64,000 nucleotides of DNA, taken from NCBI RefSeq assembly GCF_900104065.1, contig NZ_FNLC01000001.1, positions 868,001 through 932,000 of the forward strand. The letters run 5' to 3'. Origin of the DNA: Natronobacterium texcoconense (GTDB lineage Archaea; Halobacteriota; Halobacteria; Halobacteriales; Natrialbaceae). The position numbers were made by a program, and so were the translations under genes. Positions within the stretch are counted from its first letter, which is position 1. Every line of letters begins with the position of its first letter. Shown in pieces: positions 55,250 to 63,443 of this stretch. The notes beneath the pieces were generated by a model that ran no database searches, had not been told where the DNA came from, and was given only the letters and a program-made list of their open reading frames with translations.

Positions 55250-56545
55250 CTACTCGCTCCGGAGAACGATCTCGTCTTCTCTGACTTCTTTTATTTGTGC
55301 CGGCTCGACCGGATACTCGTCGTCGTCGTGACCGCCCCAGCCGAGTCTCGCCTTGAGCCGATCGGTTAGACCGGGCTCCGGATCGATGTAGACGGTATCC
55401 GATTCGATGGTCGTCGCGACGCCGATCTCCTGGCCCGATTCGTCGACGACGACTTTCCCCTGGTCGTTCGGCGAAATAGCGACGGACTGATCTACTTCGA
55501 TCGTCGGCTCTTCGTCGGCTTCAGCCGCGGGTTCCGCACTGGCTTCCGGCTGCGCCTCGCTTGCGTCCATCTCGGTTGTCGCTCCCCGCTCTTCCGACGT
55601 GATCGTCTCGTACTCCTCGACGTCGATGATCTCGCCCTCGAGGACGTCGCTACCGATGACTTCGGACTCGATCGTCTCGGTCTCCTCGAGCAGGAACTGC
55701 ATTCGCGTCCGTTCGTGAATCTCGTCTTCGCGCGTTCGGCGTTCGATGAGTTCGCTGCGGACGGTGTCGCCCTCGCCTCGCTTGCTCTCGATGATCTCCC
55801 GTTCGATGACGTCGTCAGGCGAGACGTCCGTGTGAACGACGTCGCTTTCCAGGATGGATCGCTGAACGGTCTCGAGTTCGACGTCGGTCTCGATCTCGTC
55901 GTGTTCGATCCGTTCGTCGTGTTCCAGGTCGACGTCGACCACCCGGCTCTCGACGGTGTAGCGTTCGATCTCTTCGACGGTGTCGAGACGGGTCTCGTCC
56001 GTCGTCACCTCGATCACGTCGGCGGAAACGAACTCGGTGTCGACGATCTCTCTGGTCAGTAGCTCCGAATCGACGACCGTTCGATCCGCTATTTCGGTGT
56101 CGACGACCTCGCTCTCTATCGTATCCCGTTCGACGATCTCCCGTTCGACGACCTGCGTCTCGACGATCTCGGTCGTCACCGTCTCCCCCTGTCGGAGTTG
56201 CTCCTCGAGTTCGCTCTGGCCGAGGTCGGCGCGGTCGAACGCCGCTTCACGCTCGAGAAGATCGAAACTGCCGAGTCCAGTCCGATCTCCCGGCGGTTCC
56301 TCGTCCTCGTAGACGAAGACGAGATCCCGGTTCGTGAACGTCTCGGCGAACTCGTCCCAGGTGTGTTCTTCGTGTTCCTCGCCGATTTCGTCCCGGCGAG
56401 CGAACGTGTGGCCGTGTCCTTCGCCGCCGTGTGTCGAGACAGGGACTGCGTCCCGCTGTTTGGCCCACTCCCGGATCCGATTCGGATCCGTGGTCATGCG
56501 TCGCTGTGCCGGTCCGTCGGAGTCGTTCGGTGTGTCGTTTCCCAT
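55250..56545 (-). CDS. Repeat-rich acidic protein with PRC-barrel-like C-terminus
   Basis: 431 residues. An N-terminal region (TFARRDEIGEEHEEHTWDEFAETFTNRDLVFVY) is followed by residues about 115-310 built from degenerate units of about 8-12 residues of the form [I/V]-[V/I]-E/D-[T/S/R]-E, for example VETQVVEREIVERDTIESEVVDTEI. These alternate beta-branched and acidic residues and look like an extended beta-solenoid or amyloid-like rod. The C-terminus (AISPNDQGKVVVDESGQEIGVATTI, then IKEVREDEIVLRSE) resembles a PRC-barrel. Function unknown; converges with katG. Confidence 0.7.
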   Translation of the reverse strand: MGNDTPNDSDGPAQRRMTTDPNRIREWAKQRDAVPVSTHGGEGHGHTFARRDEIGEEHEEHTWDEFAETFTNRDLVFVYEDEEPPGDRTGLGSFDLLEREAAFDRADLGQSELEEQLRQGETVTTEIVETQVVEREIVERDTIESEVVDTEIADRTVVDSELLTREIVDTEFVSADVIEVTTDETRLDTVEEIERYTVESRVVDVDLEHDERIEHDEIETDVELETVQRSILESDVVHTDVSPDDVIEREIIESKRGEGDTVRSELIERRTREDEIHERTRMQFLLEETETIESEVIGSDVLEGEIIDVEEYETITSEERGATTEMDASEAQPEASAEPAAEADEEPTIEVDQSVAISPNDQGKVVVDESGQEIGVATTIESDTVYIDPEPGLTDRLKARLGWGGHDDDEYPVEPAQIKEVREDEIVLRSE

Positions 56546-56758
56546 TACTTCTATCGCAGTCGATCCATACGTTAGTCAGCAGGGCCGTCTCTTGCCAGCA
56601 GTCTGTGATCTCCAGCGGTGGACGACGGCTTTTGCCGGAACCGACACGGTATCCGGCAAACCAGCCGGCTCTCCGAAAGAATAGCGAAGAGAACGTTACC
56701 GAACCCAGTTTCCGACTCTCTCCGTGGTCGCTACAGCAAAAACAAAATAGAGGCTGGA

Positions 56759-57412
56759 TTAGAAGAGTCCGTCGTCGTCTTCTTCGTTGTCCGGTTCCTC
56801 GTCGTCAGGCTCTTCGTCGTCCATCTCGTCGTCCGGCTCTTCGTCGTCGACTTCGTCGTCAGGCTCTTCGTCGTCAACCTCGTCGTCTTCTTCATCGTCG
56901 ACCTCGTCGTCCTCTTCGTCGTCAACCTCGTCGTCCTCTTCGGGTTCGCCCTCTTCGACCGAGACGTCCACCTCGAGCAGGTTCAGTTCCGTGTCGAGGA
57001 ACGAGGCGTCGCCGGTCATCGTTACCGAGTCGCCTTCGGCGACTTCGGCGTCGTCCTCGTCCACGAAGATGTGTCCGAGAACGGTCCCTGCGCCGACGTC
57101 GAACTGAACGATGTAGACGTCCCAGTCGCCGATGTCGTCGAACTGCTCTTCGTTCAGCCCTTCCAGAACAGTGTCCCGAGTGCCAGACTCGAGTTCTGCG
57201 ATGACGTCGGCGTTCACGTCAGGGTAGTAGTCCTGCCCGGTGACGACGACTTCGCCTTCCTCGCCGTTATCCATGTCGTCGTCTTCCTCGTCGTCCTCCT
57301 GAGCGGTTGCAGTAGCGGTAGCGCCAGCACCGGCCGCGAGTGCTGTTGCAGCCAACGTCCCTTTTTTCATAAACGAGCGCCGTGAGTCTCCGTGTAGGTC
57401 TTCCTCACTCAT
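56759..57412 (-). CDS. Tat-exported OB-fold-like protein with acidic repeat tail
   Basis: 217 residues from MSEEDLHGDSRRSFMKKG. The twin-arginine signal SRRSFMKKGTLAATALAAGAGATATATAQ would be cleaved after ATA-Q. A soluble beta-rich domain (about 55-150, VVVTGQDYYPDVNADVIAELE to DTELNLLEVDVSVEE) is followed by a 60-residue tail of near-perfect repeats DDEVDDEE and DDEEP. The DNA of the tail (about 56770-56945) is an in-frame GTC/CTC-rich repeat. The tail could bind Ca2+ or the charged cell surface (inference). Confidence 0.75.
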   Translation of the reverse strand: MSEEDLHGDSRRSFMKKGTLAATALAAGAGATATATAQEDDEEDDDMDNGEEGEVVVTGQDYYPDVNADVIAELESGTRDTVLEGLNEEQFDDIGDWDVYIVQFDVGAGTVLGHIFVDEDDAEVAEGDSVTMTGDASFLDTELNLLEVDVSVEEGEPEEDDEVDDEEDDEVDDEEDDEVDDEEPDDEVDDEEPDDEMDDEEPDDEEPDNEEDDDGLF

Positions 57413-58057
57413 ATCTCTCATGCCCTCGTGGGCAACGGCGCTTGGCCCATAATTTGCATAAGTAGCTACGTCTGTTTCACTACGTCACACGACCATTTCA
57501 CAGGTTAATGCCGAGAAGTGTCCGAGACAGCCGTCTCCGCCGCCTTCTATGTCTGGTTTTTTACACTCTCCAAAAGATATGATTGCCACGGAGAGTCATC
57601 GGCATCCCGTATCAAATAGATTGTTTATAGGGACGACCTCGGGCGGGAAAGGTGTTTAAATGTCCTGTAGCCGCCTCCCACAGACAGTACGGGTTTCGAA
57701 CCGAACGCGTGCCCCATCGAACGTTTCGCCGTTCCCATACTCCCATTTCCATGAGGTGCATACAGTTTCGCCTCTGGACCTATTTCAAAAAGCTAACTTA
57801 ATCGCGTGATCGGTGCGATGAGTCGCCCGTTACGGGAATTGGCAGACGATTACCGTTCGCCGGCCGCGCATGAAGGGTGTACGTTTATCCCGATGGTGAC
57901 CACGTTTCGGCCTGGCCCTCCAGAACGCCGGAATTTGGCCTCTGGAGGGCCACGGGGTCGTGAAACCACTTCGGGCTCCAGCCAGTCGAACGAGCGGTCG
58001 CTGGAGTCCGTCTTTTCCAGCGAATCAGCACGCCTTCGAGGATATATCGCGTCTCCG
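57413..58057. other. Long intergenic region with one perfect inverted repeat
   Basis: 645 bases. AT-richer stretches at 57575-57660 and 57780-57800 may hold promoters. A plus-strand frame from 57806 into the alkA gene has no family and runs antisense to alkA, so it is not called. No tRNA or rRNA signature was found. Confidence 0.45.
57913..57952. repeat. Perfect 11-bp inverted repeat
   Basis: TGGCCCTCCAG (57913-57923) and CTGGAGGGCCA (57942-57952) with an 18-base spacer. It sits about 100 bases beyond the alkA stop codon on the minus strand, so it could be a 3' processing or termination hairpin or a protein-binding site. No function is shown. Confidence 0.6.
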
Positions 58058-58651
58058 TCAGGAGTCCGACTCGTACTCGGCCCAGATGTATCTCGTCGCG
58101 ACCGACCGATACGGCCGCCACCGGTCGCCGATCTCGCGCATCTCCGCTCGCGTCAACTCCTCGCCGTCGGCGTACAGCTGTTCGATGCCGCGACGGACCG
58201 CGAGATCACCTAGCGGGAGCACGTCGGGGCGCTCGAGGACGAAAAGGAGGTACATGCGAGCCGTCCACTCCCCGATACCCTTGATCTCGGTGAGGTGGTC
58301 GACCACCTCGTCGTTGGAGTAGTCGGCCAGTCCTGCTCGAGAGTAGTCACTCTCCTGGAACGCTCGAGCGGCGTTTCGTAGGTACTCGATTTTGCTCCGG
58401 GAGAGGCCGGCGTCGCGGAGCGCGGCGTCGTCGGCGGCCAGAATCCGTTCGGGCGTCACCTCGCCGTCGAGGAGGTCGAACACGCGTTCGCGGACGGCCG
58501 TCGCGCTCGCGGTCGATAGCTGCTGGTTGATGATCGAGATACAGAGTCGCTCGTACTCGTTCCAGTCCGGTTCGACGTACGGGTCGTGGCGGTCGACGAG
58601 TTCCGCCATCACGGGATCCTCTCGAAGAACGGGATGGGCCTCTTCTAACAT
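58058..58651 (-). CDS. DNA-3-methyladenine glycosylase (AlkA-like, HhH-GPD)
   Basis: 197 residues from MLEEAHPVLREDPVMAELV; an ATG at 58684 would add eleven nonconserved residues. The helix-hairpin-helix LTEIKGIGEWTARMYLLFVL is followed by the catalytic Asp in LPLGDLAVRRGIEQL. IINQQLSTASATAVRERVF is the conserved DNA-contact segment. It removes alkylated purines in base excision repair. No Fe-S Cys cluster, which is normal for AlkA. The gene follows the flavoprotein gene by about 60 bases. Confidence 0.9.
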   Translation of the reverse strand: MLEEAHPVLREDPVMAELVDRHDPYVEPDWNEYERLCISIINQQLSTASATAVRERVFDLLDGEVTPERILAADDAALRDAGLSRSKIEYLRNAARAFQESDYSRAGLADYSNDEVVDHLTEIKGIGEWTARMYLLFVLERPDVLPLGDLAVRRGIEQLYADGEELTRAEMREIGDRWRPYRSVATRYIWAEYESDS

Positions 58652-58712
58652 TACCGTCTCGGTTATACAGGACCGGGTAGGCATATGCGTCCCGGTCGCA
58701 ACTGCTTCCGAC

Positions 58713-60569
58713 TCACTCGAGATGGTGGTAATCCAGTTCGTACCCCTCCTCGAGCGCGTCCTGCACGGGCGGGCTAGGTTCGCCGACTCCACGCCGTCGG
58801 ATCGAAAGTTCGCCGTCTTCGACCGAGACGACGAGGTTGACCCGCCACTCCTCGTCGATCTCGGGGTAGTCGGTCCGGTGGTGTGCGCCGCGGGACTCGG
58901 TTCGCTCGAGGGCCATCCGGAGCATCGTCTCGGCGACGGTGAGGCTGAACGAGAGGTCGACGGCGTACTCGAAGGATTTCGATGTACGGTCGTCGTCGAC
59001 GTCCAGGTCGGCCGTCCGCGCCCGGAGCGCGTCGAGTTTCGCGAGCCCCTCTCGAAGCTCGTCCTCGTTCCGGAGGATGCCGGCGTGGTTCCACAGCAAC
59101 TCGCGGAGGTCCGCGAGCAGTTCCGTCGGGCCTACGTCGCCGTCTGCGCCAGCCAGCGACTCGAGCGCCTGGAACTCGCGTTCGGCGACGACCCGCTGGT
59201 CGTCGGTTACGTCTGGATCGGTGTCGTCGTCCTCGAGAACGTCCGCGACGTGTTTGCCGACGAGTTTCCCGATCGCGACGGTCTCGGCCAGCGAGTTGCC
59301 GCCCAGCCGGTTCGCGCCGTGGACGCCCGCGACGGTCTCACCGACGGCGTACAGCCCGTCGACGCCGGTCTCGCCCGTGCGGAAGTCGACGTCGACGCCG
59401 CCCATCGTGTAGTGGGCCGTCGGTGCGACCTCGATCGGTTCCTCGGTGATGTCGACGCCCAGCGACTCGAAGCGTTCGACCATCCGTGGGAGCCGATCGC
59501 GGACGTAGTTCGGGTCGCGGTGGGAGATATCGAGGTAGACGCCGCCGTTCTCGGTGCCACGTCCCTCCTCGATCTCGCGGGCGATCGCTCGTGCGACGAC
59601 GTCCCGGGCGTCGAGTTCCATCTGGTCGGGCGAGTACTGCTCCATGAACCGTTCGTCGTCGGTGTTGTACAGCTGACCGCCCTCACCGCGGACCGCCTCG
59701 GTGACGAGTCGGCCATCCCACTCCTCGCCGTAGCGTTCGCCGACCATCCCCGTCGGGTGGAACTGGACGAACTCGAGGTCCAGCAGGCCCGCGCCGGCCT
59801 CGAGCGCCAGCGCCTGTGCGTCGCCGTTGTTCTCGTCGTCTCGCGAGGAGTGACGATCGAAAACGGCGGAGAACCCGCCGGCCGCGAGGACGACGTGGTT
59901 CGACCGAAAGAGGAGCCCCTGACCGGACTCCATGTCGAACCCGACGGCACCCGAGACGCGCTCGCCGTCCGAGAGCAAGCGCGTGATCATGACGTTCTCG
60001 CGGTAGGAAACCTCGAGTTCCTGCGCTCGCTCGATCAGCGTCTCGAGCATGGCCTCGCCCGTCCGGTCGCCGACGAAACACGTCCGCCGGTAGGACTGTG
60101 CGCCGAAATACCGCTGGTTGATCTTCCCGTCGTCAGTGCGGTCGAACGGCGTGCCCCACTCCTCGAGTTCGCGGATGCGGTCGGGCATGTGTTTCGTCGT
60201 GAGTTCGACGGCTGCAGGGTCGTTCAGGTGGTGGCCCTCGTTCAGCGTGTCCGCGGCGTGGATAGTCCAGTCGTCCTCGTCGTCGAGCGAGCCGAGCGCG
60301 GCGTTAACTCCGCCTGCGGCCCACGTCGTGTGTGCGTCGCCGTGGCCGCGTTTTCCGATCACCAGTGGCTCGAGGCCCGACTCGGCGAGTTCGATGGCGA
60401 CGCGGGCACCTGCCGCGCCCGCGCCGATCACGAGTACCGGCGTGGTGACGACGTCGTACTCGAGACTCTCGCGGTCGACGGCGCGCTCGTCGTGTTCGAT
60501 TCGGTTTTCGGTGCCGGCGTCCGCACCGAACTGGCGGATTTTCGGTTCGGTGGAGGGGCGTTCTGTCAT
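58713..60569 (-). CDS. SdhA/fumarate reductase-like flavoprotein
   Basis: 618 residues from MTERPSTEPKIRQFGA. FAD-binding VLVIGAGAAGARVAIELAESG; HTTWAAGGVNAAL retains the His that in SdhA/FrdA binds FAD covalently, absent in most L-aspartate oxidases. RRTCFVGDRTGEAML, QFHPTGMVGE, TEAVRGEGGQLYN and HYTMGGVDVD are catalytic segments shared with fumarate reductases. No Fe-S or anchor subunit is adjacent, unlike the sdh operon. A soluble fumarate reductase or aspartate/other dicarboxylate oxidase is likely. Product inferred. Confidence 0.85.
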   Translation of the reverse strand: MTERPSTEPKIRQFGADAGTENRIEHDERAVDRESLEYDVVTTPVLVIGAGAAGARVAIELAESGLEPLVIGKRGHGDAHTTWAAGGVNAALGSLDDEDDWTIHAADTLNEGHHLNDPAAVELTTKHMPDRIRELEEWGTPFDRTDDGKINQRYFGAQSYRRTCFVGDRTGEAMLETLIERAQELEVSYRENVMITRLLSDGERVSGAVGFDMESGQGLLFRSNHVVLAAGGFSAVFDRHSSRDDENNGDAQALALEAGAGLLDLEFVQFHPTGMVGERYGEEWDGRLVTEAVRGEGGQLYNTDDERFMEQYSPDQMELDARDVVARAIAREIEEGRGTENGGVYLDISHRDPNYVRDRLPRMVERFESLGVDITEEPIEVAPTAHYTMGGVDVDFRTGETGVDGLYAVGETVAGVHGANRLGGNSLAETVAIGKLVGKHVADVLEDDDTDPDVTDDQRVVAEREFQALESLAGADGDVGPTELLADLRELLWNHAGILRNEDELREGLAKLDALRARTADLDVDDDRTSKSFEYAVDLSFSLTVAETMLRMALERTESRGAHHRTDYPEIDEEWRVNLVVSVEDGELSIRRRGVGEPSPPVQDALEEGYELDYHHLE

Positions 60570-60705
60570 CACGATTACGTAGGTTGCGAGCGCGTATACG
60601 TCCCGTCCCAAACCACGTCGATCGGCCGAATATGGCCGTAATGAGCGTCCTACTGGCACCAGTTCCGTCCGGGAATTTACGGTGTTGTCGCCCGTACGGA
60701 CGACC

Positions 60706-61689
60706 ATGCAGCCGGTGGTCCATCTGGTCGTCGGCTATCTCTGTTATGCGGCCTATGCACGCTGGACGGACGGCGAACCGCCAGCGTCGACCCCGGCAGC
60801 GGTGGCGATCGTCGCCGCGGCGATTCCCGACCTGCTGGATAAGCCACTGTACCACGCCGGAATCACGCCCGTCGGTCGAACGATCGGTCACTCCCTGCTG
60901 TTCGCTGTCCCCGTCGTCGCCCTCGCGTGGCTCGTCGCCCGACGCCGCGGCCAGGAGCGACTCGGCGTCGCGTTCGCGATTGGCTACGGCTCGCACGTCG
61001 CGACTGACATCCCCTGGCACGTTCTGGCCGGTGACTACCACGAACTCGGCTTTCTCCTGTGGCCGATCACCTACATGCCGGAGTACTCCGGCGTCAAACC
61101 GCTTGGAACGGTTCCCAGCCTGGGACTCGAGGCGACGACGCTGTGGCTCGAGGCAGTGATCTTCGTCGGCGGAATCGCGCTATGGTGGCGCGACGGCCGG
61201 CCGGGTCTCGATTTCCTCCTCAAGGCCGGCGACCTCGCCCGCCGCCGGAACGACGCAATGGTCACTGAGGATCACGTCCGCGAGGCGAAGCAGCTACTCG
61301 AGAAACAGCGGATCGAGGAATCGATGAAGGAACTCACGTCCCACGGCCATCTTACGTTGCTGGCGGTGGTGGCGTCGACGGTCGCCAACCCAAGGGAGGT
61401 CCCACTTCGGAAACAGATGATCTACGAGCAGTACCAGGATCTTTCGCAGGCGACAGACACCGACCCGCTCGGCGGTCGAGCGTTCCACAACCACCTCGCC
61501 GAACTATCCATGCTCGGCATCCTTGATCGATCGAGACGGAACGAGGGGCGCGCCGGCGGCATCTACTACGAGTACGAGGTCGACGTCTCACTCGACGCCG
61601 CACTATCCACTCTCGAAAACCAGCACATGAGCGGCGAACTCGACCTCGAGTCGCTGCGGGAGACCGCCCGCGAGAAAGGACTAATATAG
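60706..61689 (+). CDS. Chimera: membrane metal-dependent hydrolase (YdjM/DUF457) fused to the C-terminal half of Orc1/Cdc6
   Basis: 327 residues. Residues 1-165 are a membrane hydrolase of the YdjM/DUF457 type (MQPVVHLVVGYLCYAAYARW, HSLLFAVPVV, GSHVATDIPWHVL with His/Asp ligands, several spans). From about residue 168 the protein becomes the end of an Orc1/Cdc6 initiator: LDFLLKAGDLARRRNDAMVTEDHVREA (AAA+ lid) and a winged helix (KQMIYEQYQDL, AFHNHLAELSMLGILDRSRRNEGRAGG). The ATPase motifs are missing. The natural hydrolase ending is found at 63411-63473. The join lies at the 34-bp repeat. Activity of either half is unknown. Confidence 0.85.
   Translation: MQPVVHLVVGYLCYAAYARWTDGEPPASTPAAVAIVAAAIPDLLDKPLYHAGITPVGRTIGHSLLFAVPVVALAWLVARRRGQERLGVAFAIGYGSHVATDIPWHVLAGDYHELGFLLWPITYMPEYSGVKPLGTVPSLGLEATTLWLEAVIFVGGIALWWRDGRPGLDFLLKAGDLARRRNDAMVTEDHVREAKQLLEKQRIEESMKELTSHGHLTLLAVVASTVANPREVPLRKQMIYEQYQDLSQATDTDPLGGRAFHNHLAELSMLGILDRSRRNEGRAGGIYYEYEVDVSLDAALSTLENQHMSGELDLESLRETAREKGLI
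61179..61212 (+). repeat. 34-bp direct repeat, left copy (junction of the chimera)
   Basis: Matches 63410-63443 at 32 of 34 bases, in direct orientation. It encodes the hydrolase residues LWWRDGRPGLD and ends exactly where the Orc1/Cdc6-like sequence starts. It behaves like one end (attL-like) of an insertion. Confidence 0.85.
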
Positions 61690-61720
61690 CGTTTTTGGCG
61701 GGTCCTCGATTTCTTTGTCT

Positions 61721-61822
61721 TCACTGTAGACCGTCGGGCTCGAGTTCGTCCCGGAGGAATTGCTGGCCAAACTTATTCAACACCCAGTTGTTCCAAAGAG
61801 GGTCAAACTCGAGTGCCCGTAC
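61721..61822 (-). other. In-frame continuation after the stop of the small membrane ORF
   Basis: Directly after the TGA of the 51-residue ORF the same frame continues for 33 codons (VRALEFDPLWNNWVLNKFGQQF and on) to a second TGA at 61721-61723. The composition looks protein-like. It may be the remains of a longer gene broken by a nonsense change. Confidence 0.4.
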
Positions 61823-61978
61823 TCAAAACGCCGCTTTTAGGTTCAAAAAGGTGACGTACCCACCGATAACTGCGATAATCACAGCGATAGTCACGACGCT
61901 GGGATAGCGGAGGTACGCGACGATACTCAAGAGGCCGAGAACGAACAACACAGCTAATTCGATCGATATCTCGGTCAT
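61823..61978 (-). CDS. Small membrane protein, 51 residues
   Basis: MTEISIELAVLFVLGLLSIV, then AYLRYPSVVTIAVIIAVIGGYVTFLNLKAAF. Two hydrophobic helices separated by LRYPS. It lies inside the insert behind the chimeric gene, on the opposite strand. Upstream DNA is AT-rich. No family recognised; small two-helix proteins are common on haloarchaeal mobile elements. Possibly truncated by the TGA (see neighbouring entry). Confidence 0.55.
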   Translation of the reverse strand: MTEISIELAVLFVLGLLSIVAYLRYPSVVTIAVIIAVIGGYVTFLNLKAAF

Positions 61979-62057
61979 ATGCTTGCTTTTACGGTAACTG
62001 AATTAATAAATTCGATTCTGGTCTCACCAGATCTAATCGTCAGAAAAGGTTCTTTAG

Positions 62058-63212
62058 CTAACTTTTGTCTGCTCCGTCATCTTCAGAAGTGGGACAGGGT
62101 TCGTTCGGTCCGCAACTCGGCGGATCGCTGGGAATGTCCGGAATGCTTGGGGGATCGGACCGAGCTTCGCTTGCATTGCCATAACCTGGGATAAGAATAG
62201 TCCATTCGTCATCATCGCCTGCGTCACCGATCCAGCTGTGTGGTTGGTCGTACGGCACGGGGCGGCCCCCTGAGTTCTGAATGTGAGAGTAGAAGGTGAC
62301 TGATGCGTTCTCGCCATGGTCAACCGGAACTCGGACGAGGACGTTGTGCATGAATGCTCCGCATTCCGTAACCAATGTCCCTGAAGTCTCCTTAAGCTCG
62401 TACGTCCATTCGTCACTCGTCTGATTTTCGGTATCATATTCGTCCCCGAGGGATGCTGCCATTCCTCCAACTCCCAGAGCGGCGCTCGTTCCCGTCAAGA
62501 TAGCTGCGGCGCCCGCTCCGACTGGCGGTGCCGCAGCGGCGAGGCCGAAGACGATACTCGCGCCGCCTAGCACTAACGGAAGGTCGTTATTTCCAACATC
62601 TATATCGGCTTCTTCCAGGTCCTCTAGATCCGTCGTCCACTCGTCGTCATCAACGTTCGGTATGTTATCCTCGAGGACGTCCTCGCCCATCTCTGCACCG
62701 ATTCGCGGCGCGTTCGTGGTGACGTTGCTAACGTCGATATCAGTAGACGTAACGCCCAACTCGTGGTCGCGACCAAAGATGTTCATAGGGTGAATTCCGT
62801 TGGGGAGGTCCGATTCGTTGAAATCGTCTCGAAGGGCTAGGCCAAAGGATGAAAGCCCAAATTCGAAGATGTTACGCGACCGCCCTTCGTAGACTTCGTT
62901 CAAGAATAGTGTCCGGCGAATAGTTACGGAGCCATCGCCGGGATTCGTACCGCTGATTTCACCCTCCCAGTGTCGTTCGTTAATACCAAACTCCAACGGA
63001 TCAAAATCATCTTCCACGGAGAACGTCTCGTAATCCTTTGGGGCAAAATCGTCGTCCAGCGGATCATAATCGTCGTCTGTGCCGCTGACCGAAGCGCTTC
63101 CCAATAGTGGCACTGCAGCGGCTATGCCTGCTGTGCGTAGAAACGTTCGGCGACCGCTGTCGATAGAACCATTCATCGAGCTTGACTTTCCAAGATTGCG
63201 ATCGTCATGCAT
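62058..63212 (-). CDS. Tat-exported protein of unknown function with internal hydrophobic Gly/Ala segment
   Basis: 384 residues; an ATG at 63176 (MNGSIDSG) is an alternative start that leaves the Tat motif intact. Signal: GRRTFLRTAGIAAAVPLLGSASVSG. The middle region reads FGLSSFGLALRDDFNESDLPNG. Residues about 215-260 (LPLVLGGASIVFGLAAAAPPVG, then AAAILTGTSAALGVGGMAAS) form a hydrophobic Gly/Ala-rich stretch that could insert in membranes. The C-terminus is Pro/Ser/Cys-rich (DPPSCGPNEPCPTSED). Codon use is less GC-biased than neighbours, as expected for acquired DNA. Function unknown. Confidence 0.7.
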   Translation of the reverse strand: MHDDRNLGKSSSMNGSIDSGRRTFLRTAGIAAAVPLLGSASVSGTDDDYDPLDDDFAPKDYETFSVEDDFDPLEFGINERHWEGEISGTNPGDGSVTIRRTLFLNEVYEGRSRNIFEFGLSSFGLALRDDFNESDLPNGIHPMNIFGRDHELGVTSTDIDVSNVTTNAPRIGAEMGEDVLEDNIPNVDDDEWTTDLEDLEEADIDVGNNDLPLVLGGASIVFGLAAAAPPVGAGAAAILTGTSAALGVGGMAASLGDEYDTENQTSDEWTYELKETSGTLVTECGAFMHNVLVRVPVDHGENASVTFYSHIQNSGGRPVPYDQPHSWIGDAGDDDEWTILIPGYGNASEARSDPPSIPDIPSDPPSCGPNEPCPTSEDDGADKS

Positions 63213-63409
63213 GCAAATTATCCAACCATTCTAATAATAATAAATCTATGGAACTATTCGAATTTTGTAATATGTGGTTCTATTTAGTAGTTGTTTATAA
63301 TTTATTCTGGCTTCACAATCTGTAAGAGCTAATAGACATTGTCTAGTTTAGCGCCCCACTAGTATCCATTTATTGAGGTGTTGGGGGGGGAGGTGGTCGT
63401 GTGTTATAG
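63213..63409. other. AT-rich end of the insert
   Basis: Low-GC sequence with several AATAATAATA and TTTATAATTTATT tracts, containing the promoter of the minus-strand Tat protein. A G-run of eight (63383-63390) lies next to the right copy of the direct repeat. No gene seen. Confidence 0.5.
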
Positions 63410-63443
63410 GCTGTGGTGGCGCGACGGCCAGCCGGGTCTCGAT
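63410..63443 (+). repeat. 34-bp direct repeat, right copy
   Basis: Direct repeat of 61179-61212 with two mismatches. It is followed in frame by the native end of the hydrolase gene, marking the right boundary (attR-like) of the 2.2-kb insert. Confidence 0.85.

Noticed and set aside
56770-56945. Regularly repeated DNA that might be taken for a CRISPR array
   Set aside because: The repeats are in-frame codons of an acidic protein tail without unique spacers.
57806-58213. 135-residue plus-strand frame between the acidic Tat protein and alkA
   Set aside because: No family, weak codon pattern, and its second half is antisense to alkA.
58392-60641. 749-residue plus-strand frame opposite alkA and the flavoprotein
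   Set aside because: Same reason; both minus-strand proteins have conserved catalytic motifs.
61979-62194. 71-residue plus-strand frame in the insert
   Set aside because: It runs antisense to the end of the Tat protein and has mixed composition with no homology signal; the minus-strand small ORF is more convincing.
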